A DNA stretch of 6,525 nucleotides from Verrucomicrobia bacterium UBA3214 (GTDB taxonomy: Bacteria > Verrucomicrobiota > Kiritimatiellia > RFP12 > UBA1067): contig DEWI01000035.1 of assembly GCA_002363575.1 (NCBI GenBank), forward strand, positions 17,894 to 24,418, given 5' to 3'. Position 1 is the first letter of the stretch, and each line of letters begins with the position of its first letter. Below, one piece after another: positions 1-5,568 of this stretch. The position numbers and the translations under genes were made by a program. The notes beneath the pieces are model-generated. The model was not told where the DNA came from. It ran no database searches and was given only the letters and a program-made list of their open reading frames with translations.

Positions 1-1213
1 GGATGTTCTCCATCCAGTTGAAGTATATCTTGCTCCAGCGGTCCGGCACGAACCTAACTTCCCCTGACTTCACCGCGGCGATGGCCGGCTCGGCGAGCGG
101 CTTCATCTTCACGAACCACTGCTTCGACAGGCGCGATTCCACGGTCTCGTGGCAGCGGTAGCAGTGCCCGACCTGGTTGTCGATGTCTTCGATGTGGTCG
201 AGGAATCCGCCCGCCTCGAGATCTTCGACGATCGCCTTGCGGCACTCCCAGCGATCCATCCCGCAGTATTTCGCGCCGGCCAGCTCGTTCATGTGCGCGT
301 CGTCGGTCATTATATTGATCTCGGCGAGGTTGTGGCGCTTGCCCACGAGGAAGTCGTTCGGATCGTGCGCCGGCGTTATCTTCACGATGCCGGTGCCGAA
401 TTCGCGATCTACGTAGTCGTCGGAGATGACGGGTATCTCGCGCCCCGTCAGCGGAAGCACCACGGTCTTCCCGACGAGGTGCGCATAGCGGTCGTCCTTC
501 GGATTGACGGCGACCGCCGTATCGCCAGGAAGCGTCTCCGGGCGCGTCGTCGCGACCATGACGTAGTCCTTGTACGGCTCGCCTGCCGCGCCCTTCTCGC
601 TCCCCACGACGGGATAGCGGATGTACCAGAAGTGGCCGTGGTTCGGCTCGTGCTCGACCTCGTCGTTGGCGAGCGCGGTGCCGCAGCGCGGGCACCAGTT
701 CACGATGTAGTTGCCTTTATAGACCAGCCCTTCGTCGTAGAGCTGCGTGAAGACTTTGGCGACGGCCTTCGAGCAGCCTTCGTCGAACGTGAAACGCTCG
801 CGCCGCCAGTCCGTGGAGTTACCGAGCATGCGCTGCTGGTGGACGATCGTGCCGCCGTATTGCTTCTTCCATTCCCAGACGCGCTCGACGAACGCCTCGC
901 GCCCGAGATCCTGCCGGCGCTTGCCTTCCTTCTTCAGCGCTTTCTCCACGACGTTCTGCGTGGCGATGCCCGCATGGTCCGTGCCGGGCAGCCAGAGGGT
1001 GTTGAAGCCGCACATCCTGCGCCATCTCACGAGTATGTCCTGGATCGTCTGGTTGAGCGCGTGCCCCATGTGGAGAATGCCGGTGACGTTCGGAGGCGGG
1101 ATGACGACCGAATACGGCTCGCCCTCGCCCGGCTCTGCATGGAAACAACCGTTCTTTTCCCAGAAGGGATACCACTTGGCCTCCGCGGCCTTCGCGTCGT
1201 AATGCTTGTCCAT
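1..1213 (-). CDS. valS: Valyl-tRNA synthetase, N-terminal 404 residues (3' end outside the window)
   Basis: Class Ia aminoacyl-tRNA synthetase that charges tRNA-Val with valine in the cytoplasm and hydrolyses mischarged threonine. The start at 1213 gives the family's usual N-terminus (MDKHYDAKAAEAKWYPFWEKNG). The catalytic signature PPPNVTGILHMGHAL is at residues 40-54, with the HIGH motif as HMGH (48-51), followed by GTDHAGIATQ (77-86), which binds the adenylate region in this family. The zinc-knuckle-like WCPRC is at 173-177 and CYRC at 351-354. The editing (CP1) domain shows ATTRPETLPGDTAVAVNP (221-238) and GTGIVKITPAHDPNDF (273-288). SKQWFVKMKPLAEPA (363-377) is typical of ValS as opposed to IleS or LeuS. 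The KMSKS loop and anticodon-binding domain lie beyond base 1; full proteins are roughly 880-950 residues. The gene lies 59 nt after the exonuclease gene. No clear Shine-Dalgarno precedes the ATG, so co-transcription with the genes to its right is likely but unproven. Confidence 0.97.
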   Translation of the reverse strand, partial: MDKHYDAKAAEAKWYPFWEKNGCFHAEPGEGEPYSVVIPPPNVTGILHMGHALNQTIQDILVRWRRMCGFNTLWLPGTDHAGIATQNVVEKALKKEGKRRQDLGREAFVERVWEWKKQYGGTIVHQQRMLGNSTDWRRERFTFDEGCSKAVAKVFTQLYDEGLVYKGNYIVNWCPRCGTALANDEVEHEPNHGHFWYIRYPVVGSEKGAAGEPYKDYVMVATTRPETLPGDTAVAVNPKDDRYAHLVGKTVVLPLTGREIPVISDDYVDREFGTGIVKITPAHDPNDFLVGKRHNLAEINIMTDDAHMNELAGAKYCGMDRWECRKAIVEDLEAGGFLDHIEDIDNQVGHCYRCHETVESRLSKQWFVKMKPLAEPAIAAVKSGEVRFVPDRWSKIYFNWMENI

Positions 1214-1272
1214 AGTCTGTTCTGGAATGGTGGAATTGCTGTGCTGGCGTTGTCGATCTGCGCGTCGCGTCT

Positions 1273-2061
1273 TTACTTTGCCGGCCGCGGCGGCAGGCGG
1301 CCGTTGTCCAGCAGATCTTTCACGATCATCCTCACTTCGGTGTCGAAATCCCCTTTGACGATCCACCGCAGATAGCTCGGCTCGTCGAGAAGAAGCTTCT
1401 TCAGCGGCGTGCCGCGCTTCTTGCCGAAGTTCACCGTAAGTTCCCCTTTCACCCAGCGCAGCATGCCGTTGCGGTCGGCGTTCGCAGGATCGTGCGGAAC
1501 GAGGAATTCGTCGAGCGCGGCTACGTCGCGCGGCAGGGCGGCGTATTTCTCCATCTGTGCTTTCAACACCTGGCTCGTCGCGACGGCGTCGGCTTCCGCG
1601 CCGTGCGCGCCGTCGTGCGACCTGCCCAGATAGAAGCGCACGGCCGCGGAAAGATCGCGCGGCTCCATGCGATGGTAGATTTTTTGGACATCGACATGCT
1701 TGCGGCCGGAAGCCGCGAAGTTGTAGCCGTGGCGCGCGAACTCTTCCTCCAAGCAGGGGATGTCAAAGCGGTCGGCGTTGAACCCGGAGAGATCGCAATC
1801 GCGGAAGAACTCGAATATCTCCTGCGCCCTGTCGCCGAACGTGGGGCAGTCTTTGACAATCTCGTCGGTGATGCCGTGTATCTTCGTCGTCTCCGGCGGA
1901 ATCGGCACGCCGGGATTCAGCAGCCACGTGCGCGTCTCTTCCTCGCCGTCGGGATGGAGCTTGACGGCCGCCAGCTCGACGATCCTGTCGTAGCGCGGCG
2001 AAAGCCCCGTGGATTCAATGTCGAAAACGACGAGCGGTCTTTCCAGTTTCAAAGCGAGCAT
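1273..2061 (-). CDS. DnaQ-like DEDDh 3'-5' exonuclease with ExoX-type C-terminal domain
   Basis: A 262-residue 3'-5' DNA exonuclease of the DnaQ/DNA polymerase III epsilon superfamily. The five DEDDh catalytic positions are visible: D14 and E16 in FDIESTG (Exo I), D100 in SGFNADRFDIP (Exo II), and H153 and D158 in HGAEADA (Exo III). The KIHGITDE motif (60-67) is also typical. The C-terminal stretch of about 60 residues, with NFGKKRGTPLKKL, SYLRWIVKGDF and a terminal helix, resembles the small domain found after exonuclease X and many stand-alone epsilon-like proteins. There is no polymerase or UvrC-like domain, so this is probably a repair or processing exonuclease and need not be the replicative proofreader. 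The ATG at 2061 overlaps the 3' end of the LpxC-family gene by 13 nt, with AGGA about 10 nt upstream, which suggests translational coupling. Substrate preference cannot be read from the sequence. Confidence 0.93.
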   Translation of the reverse strand: MLALKLERPLVVFDIESTGLSPRYDRIVELAAVKLHPDGEEETRTWLLNPGVPIPPETTKIHGITDEIVKDCPTFGDRAQEIFEFFRDCDLSGFNADRFDIPCLEEEFARHGYNFAASGRKHVDVQKIYHRMEPRDLSAAVRFYLGRSHDGAHGAEADAVATSQVLKAQMEKYAALPRDVAALDEFLVPHDPANADRNGMLRWVKGELTVNFGKKRGTPLKKLLLDEPSYLRWIVKGDFDTEVRMIVKDLLDNGRLPPRPAK

Positions 2062-3080
2062 ATCAAATCGTTCCTGTAGAGTGCGCGGACGGCGTCGCAG
2101 TCAAGCGTGTGCCCGGCGCGGTAGCTCACCACCGTGCCCACGAAGCGATGCGGCCCGGTGAGCGCGAGCGCAGCCATTAGATCCAGCGTCGCGCGGTGCC
2201 ATACCGGCTCGAGGAATTTCCCGTCTTTCGGGAAGCGCGGCTCCGTGTAGAACCTGCGGCCGTGTATGAGGATGTTGCGCTCGTTGTAGCCCCAGTTGCG
2301 CGTGGCCGCGAAGAGTTTGCCGACCGTCTTTGCGAGAATGTACTGCTTGTACGTCGCGTTCGTGCGCGCAAGCGCCGCGTACCGGAACGTCTCCGGGGTG
2401 GAATCGAATACGATGCGCTGGTCGCCTATCGCCGTGTTCCAGGAGATCGCACAATCGATGCGCAGGCGCTTTTCGCCGTTCTCCGCCGGCAGGAAAAGCA
2501 GGAAATCACCCCTCTTGCCGCCGAAAGCGAGCGGCTCGCGAACGGTTACGTACGTGGCGGGCACGCCGTCTTTCACGACGATTTTCGCGTGCTCCACGGC
2601 TTTCACGAGCGGCAGCGAAGACTGGTCGAACAGCGGCGGATCGCCGCTGTTTACTTTCAGCAGCACGTCGTCGAGGCCGAGGCCCAGCTTCAGCGCGATG
2701 ATATGCTCCACCATTCGTAGGTAGTTGTGCGGCGAGCCGGAGCGCAGCACGAGATTCTGCGCGCTCGTCCAAAGATTGGATATATCGACGGCGGTATCGA
2801 GCTGCTCCGGCTGATCCATGCGCCGTATCCACCACCCGGGCTTTGCGCTCGGCGCGAAAGCGATCGTTTGCTTCGAGCTGCCTTCGAACGTGCCCACGCC
2901 GGCGACGCGCGCTTCCCCGCCAAGCGTCGTGCGCATACCGGAATACGGCGATTCGCCGCCGTCTTCGATGACGCGCTCTTCGTCGATTTTCTGGCAACGG
3001 AACTTTTCGTAGGCGGCTTTTATCGCCGCTTCCGACCCGAAAACCGTCCTGCCGATCGTGTATTTCGCCTCTGCACCCAT
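2049..3080 (-). CDS. lpxC: Divergent LpxC-family deacetylase (UDP-3-O-acyl-N-acetylglucosamine deacetylase-like)
   Basis: LpxC is the zinc-dependent cytoplasmic enzyme that commits UDP-3-O-acyl-GlcNAc to lipid A synthesis. From the start at 3080 the protein has 343 residues; E. coli LpxC has 305. Family landmarks run in order: LRMVEHIIALKLGLGLDDVL (E125 and H126, matching E78 and the H79 zinc ligand), an SGDPPLFDQSSLPLVKAV block, GDQRIVFDSTPETFR near the middle, WHRATLD (H295, D300), and SYRAGHTLD (H324, matching catalytic H265). Canonical enzymes read HKxLD with ligands four residues apart and a further Asp four residues later; here the spacing is five and that Asp is A304. About 48 residues before the LpxC core are an unplaced extension. 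The frame stays open to 3152, but the upstream ATG would precede the promoter at 3091-3099, so 3080 is preferred; 2936 is a possible later start. Family membership is fairly sure. That it is the housekeeping LpxC is less sure; it may be a paralogue. Confidence 0.8.
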   Translation of the reverse strand: MGAEAKYTIGRTVFGSEAAIKAAYEKFRCQKIDEERVIEDGGESPYSGMRTTLGGEARVAGVGTFEGSSKQTIAFAPSAKPGWWIRRMDQPEQLDTAVDISNLWTSAQNLVLRSGSPHNYLRMVEHIIALKLGLGLDDVLLKVNSGDPPLFDQSSLPLVKAVEHAKIVVKDGVPATYVTVREPLAFGGKRGDFLLFLPAENGEKRLRIDCAISWNTAIGDQRIVFDSTPETFRYAALARTNATYKQYILAKTVGKLFAATRNWGYNERNILIHGRRFYTEPRFPKDGKFLEPVWHRATLDLMAALALTGPHRFVGTVVSYRAGHTLDCDAVRALYRNDLICSL

Positions 3081-3088
3081 GATTTCCC

Positions 3089-3104
3089 GTATTATACCAT
3101 ATTT
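3089..3104 (-). promoter_or_regulatory. Extended -10 promoter of the LpxC-family operon
   Basis: On the minus strand this reads AAATATGGTATAATAC. It holds a perfect TATAAT (3091-3096) with an upstream TGG, the extended -10 form that lessens the need for a -35 box. No convincing -35 hexamer is seen at 16-18 nt spacing. Only 10 nt separate the hexamer from the ATG at 3080, so transcription should begin about 3-5 nt before the start codon. The same 16 nt, with one mismatch, precedes the nuclease gene at 4202-4217. Promoter function is inferred from sequence only. Confidence 0.7.
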
Positions 3105-3188
3105 CTCTGCATCGCGGGCGGCACGGGTGAATCGGGAGGGGCGGGATTCCAAAGAACAGGCGCGGCGCCGGCGATGGCGCGTCCGCTG

Positions 3189-4169
3189 CTAGAGCCGCGC
3201 TATCTCCGCATCGGCTAGGCCGGTCGTTGCCGCAATCCGCTCGGTGGAAAGGTTCATGTCTTTCAGGGTTCGGGCGACACGAAGCTTCTCTTCGTGCAAC
3301 TTCTCGATCGCCGCATCGCGCTCCGCGACAGCTGCATCGAGGTTCGCGAACGCCTTGTCGCGCTCCGCAACCGCCGCGTCTGCTCGCGCCTTTTCTGCGT
3401 CTGCTCGCGCCTTTTCTGCATCGCGCGCGGCAACCGCCGCCTTCAGGCGGGAATCCTTTTCTCTCATCTCGGCCTCTTTTGTCGCCTCGCGGCTGACAAG
3501 GTCCCAGAACCCGTCGTACGCGGCTCTTTCTTCGTCGCTCAAGGCAGACTCTTCGACAATCTCCAGCGCCTCGTTCACATGCGGATCGTCAATGAGGTCT
3601 TGCGGGGCCGTTTTTGTCGCTTCGCCGATTTCCGTCAAAAAGCGCAGCCACAACACCTGCATCTTCTTCTCGGTGAGGTTCTTCGCCTTGAATTTAGGGA
3701 GTTCCACAAACACGAGGTGCAATCCCTCCAGCACTTTGTCGGAATGGAGATAATGCACCATGCGGTAGTAGTGGTAGTATTCCTCCATATCCGGCTCGAA
3801 CGTCTCGTTGACGAGGTTGAGCGAATATACGGGCTGCAGGAGGGTGTATTCATTGCCCTTTGGCAGTTGCTTGACGTATGCTTTCGATGCGTTGAGCAAT
3901 ACGCGCTGCTTGAAGTTCGCCCGCCATTCCATCTGCATCTCGACGATGAATTTGCGCCCGCCCGTCTCCTCGCAGCGCACATCGACGATCGTGTTCTTGC
4001 CGAGCGGCGTTTCCGGCACGAGTTCTGCGGGCAGATATTCTATCTTCTCGACCTGTTTGCCATCATCAAGAGGCAACAAGGCGTTAAGGAGGCTTATGAC
4101 GAGGTTTTTATGCTCGCCGAAAACCTTCTTGAAGGTCACATCCGCTTTCGGATCGAGATATCTTGCCAT
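3189..4169 (-). CDS. Rpn/PD-(D/E)XK nuclease family putative transposase with coiled-coil tail
   Basis: A 326-residue member of the PDDEXK_2 / Rpn (recombination-promoting nuclease, putative transposase) family. These are DNA endonuclease-fold proteins, often multicopy, and linked in E. coli to RecA-independent recombination. The N-terminus YLDPKADVTFKKVFGEHKN (4-22) is a family hallmark. The nuclease core carries D63 in NTIVDVRC and E77 with Q79 in KFIVEMQME, the ExQ version of the ExK motif that is usual in this family. The conserved YSLNLVNETF and LVFVELPKF segments follow. Residues about 228-298 are a charged Ala/Glu/Arg/Lys coiled coil with an exact heptad duplication (EKARADA twice). 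The end, LKDMNLSTERIAATTGLADAEIARL (302-326), looks like the short helix-turn-helix typical of the family's C-terminus. The start at 4169 is fixed by AGGAG six nt upstream and a promoter. No inverted repeats flank it, so it does not look like an IS element here. Confidence 0.93.
   Translation of the reverse strand: MARYLDPKADVTFKKVFGEHKNLVISLLNALLPLDDGKQVEKIEYLPAELVPETPLGKNTIVDVRCEETGGRKFIVEMQMEWRANFKQRVLLNASKAYVKQLPKGNEYTLLQPVYSLNLVNETFEPDMEEYYHYYRMVHYLHSDKVLEGLHLVFVELPKFKAKNLTEKKMQVLWLRFLTEIGEATKTAPQDLIDDPHVNEALEIVEESALSDEERAAYDGFWDLVSREATKEAEMREKDSRLKAAVAARDAEKARADAEKARADAAVAERDKAFANLDAAVAERDAAIEKLHEEKLRVARTLKDMNLSTERIAATTGLADAEIARL
3376..3417 (-). repeat. Exact 21-bp tandem duplication inside the nuclease coiled coil
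   Basis: Two identical 21-bp units (3376-3396 and 3397-3417) each encode one heptad, EKARADA in sliding register, within the Rpn-family protein. A third, partly diverged unit follows (residues about 245-251, AARDAEK). Perfect identity at the DNA level suggests recent slippage or duplication. Each gain or loss of a unit keeps frame and adds or removes one coiled-coil turn pair. Confidence 0.85.
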
Positions 4170-4175
4170 TGGTTG

Positions 4176-4180
4176 CTCCT
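4176..4180 (-). promoter_or_regulatory. Shine-Dalgarno site of the Rpn-family nuclease gene
   Basis: AGGAG on the minus strand, within GAGAGGAGCAACC, ends six nt before the ATG at 4169. It is one of the clearest ribosome binding sites in the window and decides the start codon. It contrasts with the LpxC-family gene, whose nearly identical promoter leaves no room for such a leader. Confidence 0.85.
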
Positions 4181-4201
4181 CTCAGTCTCGGAATTTCATG
4201 G

Positions 4202-4217
4202 GTATTGTACCATATTT
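4202..4217 (-). promoter_or_regulatory. Extended -10 promoter of the Rpn-family nuclease gene
   Basis: On the minus strand this reads AAATATGGTACAATAC. It holds TACAAT (4204-4209), one base off consensus, with the extended TGG just upstream. A weak -35 (TTGCGC) lies 18 nt further upstream. A transcript from here would have a leader of about 28-30 nt carrying the AGGAG site. Fifteen of the 16 bases match the element before the LpxC-family gene, so the two genes probably use the same sigma factor. Confidence 0.65.
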
Positions 4218-4320
4218 ACGCCGGGCGGCGCAACGAGGGGAAGCCGCGCGGGGGGCAGACGCGATCCGTTGCAGTAGCGCGCCCCGCCTCTCGAAGACCG
4301 CCGCGCAATCGGCCAAAGGG
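4218..4320. other. Intergenic region with no recognisable gene
   Basis: A GC-rich stretch between the end of the decayed esterase gene and the nuclease promoter. It was checked for a terminator: short GC inverted repeats such as CGCCG-CC-CGGCG occur, but the loop is too small and no T-run follows. No small ORF, tRNA or repeat is convincing. Confidence 0.5.
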
Positions 4321-4881
4321 TCAGCGGATGGAGAACCTGAAGCCGCGCAAAACGCTTTCGTATTTCCCGTAAAGCGCTTTCACGAGGCCGGTGCCGCTGA
4401 ACTCCACCGCGGAGACGCAAGGCGCGCTGGCGGCAAGCGGGAATGCGCTCGCGCCCTCCGGGACGGATTGGCCGCCGACGGCCTCCAGCGGCAGCCATCG
4501 CGCGCCGTCTTGCAGCGCGACAGCGTAAACGCCGCGGCGGTTGTCGAAGACGAAACGGAATGCGTACTCGACGCCCGGCGCCGGCGCAATGCCCGGCGCC
4601 GCGACCGCCTCCTTGCCGTCCATCGCCTTTAGCGTCCGCGGTTCGCACGACGCGGCCATCGGCTCCAGCGCGACGCGCCATCATCCTTGCGCATCCGCTC
4701 TCGCCTCTTTCGTCTGTTCCGCGAACGAAACTTCCGCCATTCCGCCAGAGGCCGCCTTGCCCCACACGGGAACTCTTCGCCCACGCTGCAATACCATGCC
4801 GTCCGCGAACGGCGTCCCGAACTCCAGCGCGCGCAGCGCCAGCAACGCGGCGAAGACAAACAGCGGAATCACCCGCTTCAT
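4321..4881 (-). pseudogene. Broken sialate O-acetylesterase-like gene: nonsense codon and missing SGNH domain
   Basis: Sialate O-acetylesterases are exported enzymes that remove O-acetyl groups from sialic acids or related glycans. The first 66 codons give a signal peptide (MKRVIPLFVFAALLALRALE) and the family's N-terminal beta-sandwich opening: FADGMVLQRGRRVPVWG at about 25-41, then EVSFAEQTKEARADAQG. A TGA at 4681-4683 follows. Past it, in the same frame, comes WRVALEPMAASCEPRTL, which exactly continues the family pattern (usually G-R/K-W-R-V-L-D/E-P-M). The TGA therefore sits where an Arg or Lys codon is expected, and a single C-to-T change from CGA would explain it. The reading frame then runs about 100 more residues to a stop at 4321, but that part is not the esterase: the catalytic SGNH domain (GQSN block) is absent. 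The start overlaps the upstream gene by ATGA. A readable 112-residue piece could restart at 4659. This is probably a decaying remnant of an internal deletion or fusion. Confidence 0.75.
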
Positions 4882-5549
4882 CGGAATGTGATCAGAAGCC
4901 CCGGAGCAAGCACATTGATTTGCGCGGTCTTCATCGTCGAATCCGCCATCGTCAGCACCACCGTCCACACGCCGGTCTTGTCGAAAACGAACTCGTGCGC
5001 CCCGGTGCCCGCGAGCGCCACGGACGTTTCTTCCGCGTCGGGCGATATGAACTTTAGCGAAGACACCGCCGTCGCGTCGAGCGCCCAGTTGTCGCCCGTG
5101 TAGGAGACTGGCGGCGTGTTGCGCTTCGCGGCCTTGCGATTGGGTCCGGCCTCGCGAGTATCGACTTTGCAGGTGGCCGCGCCACTCGCCGCCAGCTCCC
5201 CGCCATCGGAAAACAGCGACCATGGGACGCCGATTTTCGCAGTGCCGGAACGCTCGCTCCGGAGCGTCCAGAGTCCGCCTTTCTGCGGAAGCGCGGCGCT
5301 CCCGTCGGACGCGGCGTTCTCCGCGAGTATCGTCGCCTCGCCCACGGCCGGCGACGCCGTGACGGTATCGCCGGCGCGCCACACAATCTGCCACGTCGCA
5401 AAATCTTCCGCGCTCGAAAGCGAATACGTCCCGCCGGCGGTTGAATACATCTTGAACGTCGCGCTCGCCGACGTCGTTTCTTCCACAGCCGCGAATGCGC
5501 ACGCCGCGCCGAGCGCCGCAACAGCCGTTATAGCAAATCCCACTCGCAT
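4878..5549 (-). CDS. Secreted protein with two Ig-like beta segments, function unknown
   Basis: A 223-residue protein that I cannot place in a named family. Residues 1-20 (MRVGFAITAVAALGAACAFA) form a signal peptide with an AFA|A cleavage site. C17 is not in a good lipobox, so a lipoprotein is unlikely. The mature part is rich in Ala, Ser, Thr and Val with alternating beta-like patterns. Two segments look related: KGGLWTLRSERSGTAKIGV (90-108) and KTGVWTVVLTMADSTMKTAQINV (191-213) share K-x-G-x-W-T and a closing T-x-x-I-x-V, as expected at the end of Ig-like sandwiches. A basic linker (REAGPNRKAAKR, 132-143) lies between them. The frame is open from 5600, but the ATG at 5549 is chosen because it starts the signal peptide and follows AAAGGGGGG by 5 nt. 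It begins 19 nt after the SUMF-domain gene and ends in an ATGA overlap with the esterase remnant, so it is probably co-transcribed with both. A role at the cell surface or outside the cell is inferred. Confidence 0.8.
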   Translation of the reverse strand: MRVGFAITAVAALGAACAFAAVEETTSASATFKMYSTAGGTYSLSSAEDFATWQIVWRAGDTVTASPAVGEATILAENAASDGSAALPQKGGLWTLRSERSGTAKIGVPWSLFSDGGELAASGAATCKVDTREAGPNRKAAKRNTPPVSYTGDNWALDATAVSSLKFISPDAEETSVALAGTGAHEFVFDKTGVWTVVLTMADSTMKTAQINVLAPGLLITFR

Positions 5550-5554
5550 GCCAA

Positions 5555-5562
5555 CCCCCCTT
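5555..5562 (-). promoter_or_regulatory. G-rich ribosome binding site of the secreted Ig-like protein gene
   Basis: AAGGGGGG on the minus strand, five nt before the ATG at 5549. It lies within the 19-nt gap after the SUMF-domain gene's TAA and supports 5549 over the earlier in-frame ATG at 5600, which would lie inside the preceding gene. The six-G run is unusual for a Shine-Dalgarno site. Confidence 0.6.
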
Positions 5563-5568
5563 TCGCAC

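Noticed and set aside
1214..1272. T-box or other leader controlling valS
   Set aside because: The 59-nt gap is too short for a T-box and shows no specifier stem, antiterminator motif or clear promoter; only a short ATTCCA direct repeat is seen.
149..1375. 408-codon plus-strand open frame opposite valS
   Set aside because: It is antisense to a fully conserved valS frame and shows no domain; long antisense frames are common in GC-rich codon-biased genes.
3081..3152. Longer start for the LpxC-family gene at 3152
   Set aside because: The extra 24 residues are translated across the probable promoter (TATAAT at 3091-3096) and do not resemble LpxC.
3151..3180. Possible terminator after the nuclease gene (GCGCC-ATCGCC-GGCGC, then TGTTCTTT)
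   Set aside because: The stem is only five pairs and the T-rich run is broken and displaced, so it is too weak to call.
3189..4217. Nuclease gene as a complete insertion sequence
   Set aside because: No terminal inverted repeats or target-site duplications are seen at either side; Rpn-family genes are usually lone genes.
3294..4277. 327-codon plus-strand open frame opposite the nuclease gene
   Set aside because: It mirrors the Rpn-family gene, is rich in Arg, Leu and Cys without domain sense, and has no supported start.
4681..4683. TGA read as selenocysteine, Trp or Gly
   Set aside because: Neighbouring genes stop at TGA, Trp is encoded by TGG throughout, no SECIS-like hairpin is evident just after, and the family has no selenocysteine there.
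4882..5568. Upstream part of the long minus-strand frame leading into the esterase remnant
   Set aside because: It is the shadow of the secreted Ig-like gene in another frame, Arg/Gly-rich and without a fold; the real start is the ATG at 4881 with a signal peptide.
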